64,000 nt of DNA from Gari tellinella. Taxonomy: Eukaryota; Mollusca; Bivalvia; Cardiida; Psammobiidae. The stretch lies in NCBI GenBank assembly GCA_922989275.2, contig OV277856.1:82851038-82915037 (forward strand), given 5' to 3'. The translations under genes were made by a program, and so were the position numbers. The notes beneath the pieces are model-generated. The model worked only from the letters and a program-made list of their open reading frames with translations, had not been told where the DNA came from and made no database searches. Positions 60,601-64,000 of this stretch are shown here, piece after piece; the stretch's first letter is position 1, and each line of letters starts with the position of its first letter.

Positions 60601-62254
60601 ACGCCACTCCAATAAAGATCTGTTTAAAAGAAATAAAAGAATAATAATTTAGTGCTAAGCAGAAGTGTCCCTTTACGGTTTATCACATAGAATTATCTGC
60701 ATATTCCTAAATGAGATACCTATCCACAATTTTTACCATGCCAGGTGTTAAAGAGCCATTGAAATTTTCTGCATCTCGACTGATGGACACTTACAGCAGG
60801 CTGAAAGTGAAACAGGGAGCTCCTTACAGAGCTATCTGCTTTACTTAAAGCCTGCTTAAACCTTTCATTGTCAAATTTATCATGAGCTTTATTTTGGAAA
60901 CAATTGTCAAACAGTTTTGCATAATACGGCATCTGATCACAACAGTGAAAGGGTAAATTTCAAGAATAAAGACAATGATCAAACTCCATGGTACCTGTTC
61001 ATGCATGATCATGAGACAATTATGATTGGGTAAGAGAATATAAAGAGGCATAATAAAACTAAAACTGAAAGTTCACAGTATTATGGTTATGTGTTAAAAT
61101 CAGCTGATAATATCTAGGGTTTAACTCTTTGCATGCTGGGTAATTTTTTCATCTGCAAAAGTTGTATGCTACTATTCAAAAAATAGTTTTCAGAATTTCT
61201 TTCGAAAACAGAGTGGGTGTTGAACAGTTTTTTTTTTTATCCTGGTGAGATGCCACTTTTTGCCACAGACCAATAGAAAATGTTTCCTACATCGTGACAA
61301 GTAACTGCTGAAAGCTGACTTAAATTAAGTGTAACTTTATTTTCAGCCTGATTTAAAGTAATTATCTAGCTGTCATCATCATCAAAGGAAATTAAATAAT
61401 GAAGAGGTAAAAGGAGTTACAATGAAAAAGTCAATAAAGGAGGGGGTATAACTCATTCATCCAAGAATCTTCAAATTAACAATTCTTGGAACTTCTAATA
61501 TAGGTCAGTCCATTTTTGTCTAAGCTTATTTTTTAATAATACATTGCAAACTGACAAACAGCAAATACCCTGACCAGGAGCCCTCCAATCAGGGTCTACA
61601 CTGTTTGCATATTACAGGTGTACTCTTTACTAGTACAGTGTTTGTTTATGACAAGTTACTCATTGCTAGGGTTAAATACTTTAACACAGGTACGGACATA
61701 CTGTAAAACCCGTTGTATTCGCAAGAATACAATTTACGCGTTATTTCGCCAATTTAATGTGTTGCCTCATGTCTCTAGTTTTTAAAATAGGTGACTTCTT
61801 AAAGCAGGTTGAAAGAAAAGCAGAATGTGCCTTGCTTTACTTTCAGCCTGCTTTAAGCTACTACCTGCTAGAAATATTGCATGATGTTGCGAATTAATAC
61901 AAAATCTCATTATGCGAAATATTCATGACGCGATAATACCTGTTTTATAACTAAATTATTAAGTAACACCAATGATCTGACCTGTTCTGGTGTTAGTGCA
62001 AAAGGGCCAAAGGAATAGGCTGTACTGTCTGAGCTCTCCGTGCCATAGAACATGGCATTGGCCAACATGGACATGTATAACAAACACAGGCAGCAAGACA
62101 CTCTCTGACATCGCGTAAATCTGCTCTGTGGGGGCCGGGCAACAACTGAGAACCACAGGTGGCCGTCACTCAGATTCTTGGTGGCACGCTCGGAGAACAT
62201 GTAGGAGAACTCTGTCATCTGTTCTTTACCAGCTACTGGGATAACACGGTCAAC
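48506..62254 (-). CDS. Polycystin-1-like protein (PKD1/PKD1L2 family), 3' ten exons
   Basis: Ten exons joined on the minus strand give 931 codons without a phase break; the 5' end is outside the window. The product starts after the expected PLAT region with DGHLWFSVVARPPQSRFTR (30-48). It has eleven likely membrane helices: about 51-70, 92-113, 196-221, 232-247, 250-264, 336-351, 584-607, 621-644, 670-695, 718-739 and 778-800. Between helices 6 and 7 lies the extracellular polycystin (TOP) domain (about 353-583), with SFWSWAR, YYNNFPPF and CGG-type GGGYVV motifs. The last six helices form a TRPP-type channel domain with pore region around MMMGKFD (758-764) and VNMFLSILNDTF (792-803). A basic/Ser-rich loop (115-191) and an acidic stretch (269-277) are cytoplasmic by analogy. 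The family pairs with polycystin-2 subunits; partner and ion are not shown here. Paralog assignment within the family is uncertain. Confidence 0.93.
48741..48996. mobile_element. Decayed family B MITE in intron i
   Basis: TTAACCTTTTACTCC at left; TATGGAGTAACTG at right. Hairpin 48877-48950 with mismatches. A family A half (GCAAACATTTTGGACCC) follows at 49008. Confidence 0.65.
49138..49330. mobile_element. Family D MITE, decayed ends
   Basis: TACAGTAAAATATAC at left. Core-2 hairpin 49206-49276 with AGCTCCTTTAGGAGCT centre. Right TIR lost. Confidence 0.65.
49408..49670. mobile_element. Family B MITE and (TA)n tract
   Basis: Hairpin about 49530-49603; right end CAGGGTTAA (49639). A (TA)n microsatellite follows at 49651-49668. 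Confidence 0.65.
49719..49850 (-). CDS. Polycystin-1-like exon i
   Basis: 132 nt, residues 827-869, cytoplasmic tail with ESEKKKNYTTLEGQIDYF. Acceptor AATTGACAG; donor GTAAGT. Confidence 0.9.
50014..50249. mobile_element. Family B MITE with shortened right arm
   Basis: Both TTAA ends present. The hairpin right arm goes from CATTCTGCTTTA directly to AGTGGTCACC: the segment between its two CTGCTTTA copies is gone (about 50144-50198). Confidence 0.85.
50506..50744. mobile_element. Family B MITE, left-truncated
   Basis: Starts within the left shell (GACTTTTTACATCTCTCATT). Right end GGGGTAATGGGTTTAA. Hairpin 50623-50694 perfect. Confidence 0.82.
51010..51186. mobile_element. Long-stem foldback S in intron h
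   Basis: Arms of about 75 bp run from AACTGGTTTTTTTCAGTGTA to a GTGGCGAAGCCAC centre and back. The mid-stem pairs with few mismatches. Confidence 0.8.
51300..51345. promoter_or_regulatory. Two CRE-like sites
   Basis: TGACGTCA at 51311-51318 is a perfect CRE core; a second (TTGACGTCATC) follows about 20 bp later. They lie in the intron upstream of exon i. Function is not shown. Confidence 0.35.
51867..52080 (-). CDS. Polycystin-1-like exon h
   Basis: 214 nt, residues 756-825. Pore end and S6: MMMGKFDIYNML, then VVNMFLSILNDTFGAV. Acceptor ATTTGTACAG; donor GTATGA. Confidence 0.95.
52385..52638. mobile_element. hAT-like R element, copy 2, exact 8-bp duplication
   Basis: GCAGTCAC at 52377-52384 and again at 52639-52646 flanks the element. 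The ends are AGGGCTACCAT and ATGGCAGCCCT. Inside are a B-derived stretch (TTTACCCCATCGCCTGTTTC) and core-2 hairpin 52505-52573. Confidence 0.88.
52710..52916. mobile_element. Family D MITE at the exon g donor
   Basis: Left TIR changed to TACAGTGCCCCC. Core-2 hairpin centre AGCTCCTTTAGGAGCT with long GACAGGTGAC-type shoulders. The right TIR (GAGATTTTACTGT) stops about 9 bp from exon g. Confidence 0.82.
52925..53748 (-). CDS. Polycystin-1-like exon g
   Basis: 824 nt, residues 481-754: the end of the extracellular domain (YWGEMAMYSGGGYVVRL, RPSGGVFTTYRFEPA), S2-S5 and the beginning of the pore. Acceptor TTTGTTACCAG; donor GTAAGT, followed after 9 nt by a family D TIR. Confidence 0.95.
53800..53910. 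mobile_element. Decayed family F hairpin in intron f
   Basis: CATATTTCAATGTTAAAATG and TTTTTACTTTGAAATATGG are F-type arms with a collapsed centre. Confidence 0.55.
53936..54187. mobile_element. Family B MITE
   Basis: TTAACCCTTTCCCTGATAGA to TATCAGGTAAAGGGTTAA. Hairpin 54066-54137 with a central GCCTTGAGGC. This belongs to a B subfamily with GATAGAAGCGCC shells (also 8374 and 56426). Confidence 0.9.
54198..54322. mobile_element. Family B fragment, left arm deleted
   Basis: GCTTAAAGCAGGCTTAAGAC leads straight into CTGCTTTACTTTCAACCTGC, so most of the left arm and centre is missing. Confidence 0.65.
54362..54485 (-). CDS. Polycystin-1-like exon f
   Basis: 124 nt, residues 440-479. Cysteine pair region GSCKVP to DECNAPF. 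Acceptor ATATTGACAG; a family D MITE starts 18 bp upstream of it. Donor GTATGT. Confidence 0.9.
54503..54712. mobile_element. Family D MITE at the exon f acceptor
   Basis: Exact TIRs TACAGTAAAACCTCTCTATT and AATAGCGAGGTTTTACTGTA in TA. Core-2 hairpin about 54561-54656. Only about 17 bp separate it from the acceptor AG at 54486-54487. Confidence 0.92.
54880..55045. mobile_element. Family Q/G fragment
   Basis: A shortened core-1 shoulder (GTAAACAGTGTTCAGAGG) and right shell (TTGTCCATTTGAAAATGG) to GTAAATGAGTTAA. Confidence 0.55.
55423..55594 (-). CDS. Polycystin-1-like exon e
   Basis: 172 nt, residues 382-438. Polycystin-domain motifs FWSWARIGML, YYNNFPPFYMRG and RIMGYAVLRQLRV. The donor GTCAAC is weak but gives the right phase. 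Confidence 0.88.
55725..56312. mobile_element. Family B MITE interrupted by family G
   Basis: The B left shell (CCTTTCCCCCATAGTAGCGC) and hairpin near 55853-55930, followed by a second partial right arm. It is split at CTGCTTTAA by G (56007-56257), and the B right shell (CCTATCTTCAAAACTGAG) continues to AGTAAGGGGTTAA. Confidence 0.75.
56007..56257. mobile_element. Family G MITE nested in a B hairpin
   Basis: TTAA at 56007-56010 and 56254-56257. Shell TTAACCCTTTGAACCCTAGT. Hairpin 56085-56150 with GGGCTCCAAAAGGAGCCC centre. The target is the hairpin shoulder of B. Confidence 0.9.
56403..57003. mobile_element. Family E MITE interrupted by family B
   Basis: TACAGTGCTCC at left; AAGAGAGGGGCACTGTA at right. 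Own hairpin 56846-56909. The B insert lies 22 bp from its left end. Confidence 0.82.
56426..56676. mobile_element. Family B MITE nested in family E
   Basis: TTAACCCTTTACCTGATAGC to AAGGGAAAGGGTTAA, TTAA at both ends. Hairpin about 56476-56545. Confidence 0.9.
57124..57236. mobile_element. Solo TTAA shell without hairpin
   Basis: TTAACCCATATAGAGCCC to CTGGAGTAAAGGGGTTAA, 113 bp. The interior resembles the G/Q shell (AAGTATACACATTCATTC, GAGTACACTTGTC) but the core is absent. Confidence 0.65.
57248..57358 (-). pseudogene. Partial duplicate of exon d in the next intron
   Basis: This stretch copies 57697-57809, the 3' part of exon d and its donor region, with about six differences and one small indel. 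It lacks an acceptor and ends in a repeat (AAGTATACATATTCATTCAC), so it is probably not spliced in. Confidence 0.85.
57443..57684. mobile_element. Family Q MITE between the exon d copies
   Basis: Left TCAACCCTAGCAACGAGTAT; right GAGTGAATAAGTTAA. The hairpin 57512-57577 is perfect except for one arm change, centre GGGCTCCTTAAGGAGCCC. Confidence 0.85.
57705..57964 (-). CDS. Polycystin-1-like exon d
   Basis: 260 nt, residues 295-381. Contains S1 (ILFYAFFLWILLVISY) and the start of the extracellular domain. Acceptor TTTGTCCAG; donor GTAGGT. Its 3' part is duplicated at 57248-57358. Confidence 0.92.
58080..58602. mobile_element. Decayed Q and A relics in intron c
   Basis: 58080-58330 is a Q copy with hairpin 58186-58252 (CAAACAGTACAGACC). 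58428-58490 is a second broken Q hairpin. 58558-58602 is a right core-1 half. Confidence 0.6.
58670..58905. mobile_element. Decayed element with core-2 hairpin, D-type centre
   Basis: The hairpin 58794-58866 has B-type shoulders but an AGAAAGCTTATTTAGGAGCT centre like family D. The shell is unclear. Confidence 0.55.
58984..59113 (-). CDS. Polycystin-1-like exon c
   Basis: 130 nt, residues 252-294 plus one base. Hydrophobic VFLFAIIFSLIIKN, then acidic DEEEDEDEE. Acceptor GTACTTGTAG; donor GTATGT. Confidence 0.9.
59352..60050. repeat. Tandem repeat with AGGTCA blocks
   Basis: Three units start at 59352, 59629 and 59918 (period 277 then 289), each opening CACATGGTAAAAACAT and containing AGGTCAAGGTCA-type words, GAAAGGTCTTGACAC and TTATAGGCATTTAAAG. 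The third unit is partial. Confidence 0.8.
60140..60619 (-). CDS. Polycystin-1-like exon b
   Basis: 480 nt, phase 0, residues 92-251. Helix 2, a basic Ser-rich loop with three SSMS/PDSS-like blocks and KSKKKK, then helices 3 and 4. Acceptor TTTAAACAG; donor GTAAGT. Confidence 0.93.
60620..61698. other. Intron a with MITE relics
   Basis: 60784-60862 is a decayed core-2 hairpin. 60905-60955 is a core-1 remnant. 61123-61270 has a P end (TTAACTCTTTGCATGCTGGG). 61447-61675 is a Q copy with shortened hairpin (about 61555-61609). Confidence 0.6.
61699..61949. mobile_element. Family K MITE, copy 2
   Basis: TACTGTAAAACCCG at left; the right end is decayed (CCTGTTTTATAA). GCGAAATATTCATGACGCG is shared with copy 1 in reverse. 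The core-2 hairpin about 61799-61857 has lost its centre. It ends 31 bp before the exon a donor. Confidence 0.75.
61982..62254 (-). CDS. Polycystin-1-like exon a (first seen)
   Basis: Residues 1-91, phase 0 at both ends. Acceptor TTTTGTGTTTAG; donor GTCAGA. Contains FTRCQRVSCCL and the first helix, and ends FALTPEQ, the usual junction before helix 2. Confidence 0.92.
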
Positions 62255-62524
62255 CTAAACACAAAATACAGATGTCACCTGCCTTGTCTGTAAAACATAT
62301 ATGGTGTCCCCTACATGGATGTAAGGTAAATGCCCGTTTATACATGTGAAAATATCCGGCAAAATTTCAATAGGCTGCAGTTTGGAAACAGTGGTAGAAG
62401 TTAGACAGACAAAGTATTTACTGTATGGATGAATTCAGACAACAGACAGATAGGATAAAACAGTGTATGGCCTATACAAATGGTTGTGAGGGATCAACAT
62501 TGGAAAGAGTTGAGGGTAAAACAT

Positions 62525-62860
62525 TTAACCAATTACCCCACAGCCTGCTACTAGTTTTGAAGACGGCCTTAACCCATTACCCCATAGCCTGTTTCTAATA
62601 TTGGAAGATACATGGGCACTTAAAGCAGGTTGAAAGTAAAAGCAGAATGTGCCTTAAGGCACATTCTGCTTTACTTTCAGCCTGCTTTAAACTATCAACT
62701 GCTAGAAAAAGAAAATATTTCTTATGATATATATTAGTGGCTATATAAATTGGAACTATTTTTTAAGAGGAGGAATAAATTAGAGGCGTAAAAAGGCATA
62801 TTTATGGGGTAATGGGTTAAGGTACATTCTGCTTTACTTTCAGCCTACTTTAAGAAGAAA
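62525..62860. mobile_element. Family B MITE nested in a B fragment
   Basis: The outer B' starts TTAACCAATTACCCCACAGC. It is cut at a CCTTAA site by a full B (62569-62820, hairpin 62619-62691) and resumes as TTAAGGTACATTCTGC. TTAA on both sides. Confidence 0.82.
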
Positions 62861-62984
62861 CTATTTCTCACGTTGCACAGTCATAAGACATTACTGTACA
62901 AAATAGAACACCTTTTTTCAGTGGAGGATTTCACTAGAACTATCACTAAAAGTGATGCATACCCCAACTCCCTGTCACATGTTC

Positions 62985-63320
62985 TGCACAAGGTTTTTCA
63001 ATAATCAAGGTCAAGGTAACCCAAAAGTGGTATGTGACACTCTGCCATTCTAAGATATAACCACACGCCACATTTGGTAATCCTTGCTGGCATAGTAAAG
63101 AACATTTCATCCGGACAAGGTGTAGATGGTATAGTATAGGAGTTATGCTCTTGACAAGGTTTTTTGAAAATAATCAAGGTCAGAGGTCAAGGTTTAAGTG
63201 ACCTGAAAGTGGTATGCTACACTCCGTCATCTCAAGATGTATGTACACACCAGGTTTGGTAATCATAGATGATGTGGTATAGATGTCAGGCAAGCAAATT
63301 AAGCAGATGTAACATGTGAC
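62985..63320. repeat. Two-unit tandem repeat with AGGTCA words
   Basis: Units near 62998 and 63170 share AATAATCAAGGTCA and AAAGTGGTATG, period about 175-180 bp. Related in word content to the repeat at 59352-60050. Confidence 0.6.
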
Positions 63321-63451
63321 CTTGACCTAAGAAGCAGAGAACCCTCAAATGAACAACAAAGATCTACAAGCAAGTTTGCTGCAAACTACATTTGGTCAGG
63401 ACTGGTCAATCCAAACTTCAGTAATCTGTGACGGATGACTGGATGAAGTAT

Positions 63452-63697
63452 AACCCTTTCATGATTAAATTTATTGTGATGTTTTTACCCTTTCCCGACC
63501 ATGTTGTGGTTTACTCAATATTTGTTGTCTGCAGCAACTTTTCAAACATAGATTTAAGGCAGTATAACTGACATGATTTCAAAACAAGTAGCAAACTGTT
63601 TTGATCCTGTTCAGATGCCGTGTTACGCCACGGCATCTGATAAGGATCAAAACTGTTTGCAAATGCACTTTATGAAGTCATTGAGAGTGAAAGGATT
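63452..63697. mobile_element. Family A-like MITE
   Basis: Left ATAACCCTTTCATG; right GAGTGAAAGGATTA. Hairpin 63592-63659 (CAAACTGTTTTGATCCTG to GGATCAAAACTGTTTG), with GTGTTACGCCAC at the centre. Confidence 0.75.
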
Positions 63698-63753
63698 ACA
63701 ACAATTTGCAGTGGCATATCAAGAGTTAAAAGGAGCCACTTTGCTGTTAGATG

Positions 63754-64000
63754 TACAGTAAAACCTCTCTATAACGACCACTTAAATACATTAACTATTT
63801 CGTGCTTAAGGTTGGTGGCTGCTTAAAGCAAGGAGATGGTAAGACAGAAAGCTCCTATAGGAGCTTTCTGTTTTATCATCACCTTGCTTTAAGCTGTCAC
63901 CTGCATTTTATAATATTTAACCCTTAGCCTGCCACTCACGACTATAGCTCCATATGCAAACAGCTTGGATCCGGATGAGACGCCAAGTAACTCGGCGTCT
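63754..64000. mobile_element. Family D MITE entered by family A
   Basis: D starts TACAGTAAAACCTCTCTATA. Core-2 hairpin about 63820-63893 with AGCTCCTATAGGAGCT centre. An A element begins at TTAA 63917-63920 and runs off the window, so the D right end is not seen. Confidence 0.8.
63917..64000. mobile_element. Family A MITE, cut by the window edge
   Basis: TTAACCCTTAGCCTGCCACT onward matches 23604-23687 with one visible difference in the hairpin loop region. Confidence 0.88.

Noticed and set aside
60240..60644. 134-codon plus-strand frame
   Set aside because: Antisense shadow of polycystin exon b.
1..64000. CRISPR array, bacterial operon or prophage
   Set aside because: The regular satellite at the left and the many palindromes could suggest one, but there are no unique spacers of constant length, no cas genes, and the genes are intron-containing animal genes.

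Overview
The window looks like nuclear DNA from a metazoan with intron-rich genes, most likely a bivalve mollusc. The evidence is two animal genes (a TPPP/p25-alpha gene and a polycystin-1-like gene), long AT-rich introns, and a very dense load of short palindromic MITEs. The exact species cannot be fixed from the sequence; bivalve is an inference.

Layout: 1-3373 is a minisatellite of about 42-bp monomers with a higher-order period, closed by one inverted monomer. 4917-8377 is a 3.46-kb foldback with about 1.05-kb arms that carry tRNA-like sequences. 8.4-22.9 kb is intergenic and packed with MITEs. 23157-34600 (+) is a complete three-exon TPPP gene coding for 206 aa. 35-48 kb is intergenic, with MITEs and a dead LINE reverse-transcriptase fragment near 43 kb. 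48506-62254 (-) holds the last ten exons (931 codons) of a polycystin-1-like gene; its 5' part lies beyond 64000. All exon phases agree in both gene models.

Repeat families, labelled by shell and core. Core 1 is a hairpin of about 65 bp (arms begin CAAACAG and close through GACGCCG or AGGGCTCC). It occurs in shells A, P, G, Q and O (TTAA duplications) and in C and E (TA duplications). Core 2 is a hairpin of about 70 bp (arms begin CTTAAAGCA and close at CCTTAAGG). It occurs in shells B (TTAA), D and K (TA) and R (hAT-like, 8-bp duplication). About forty core-1 and thirty-five core-2 hairpins are recognisable, intact or decayed. F, H, I, J, M and S are elements with their own inverted repeats.

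The most notable observation is this modularity: the same two hairpin cores sit in shells whose target-site duplications point to different transposase groups. Nested copies with visible duplications show how it could happen: TTAA elements land in TTAA sites that other elements, and the hairpins themselves, supply. Composite elements then appear more than once.
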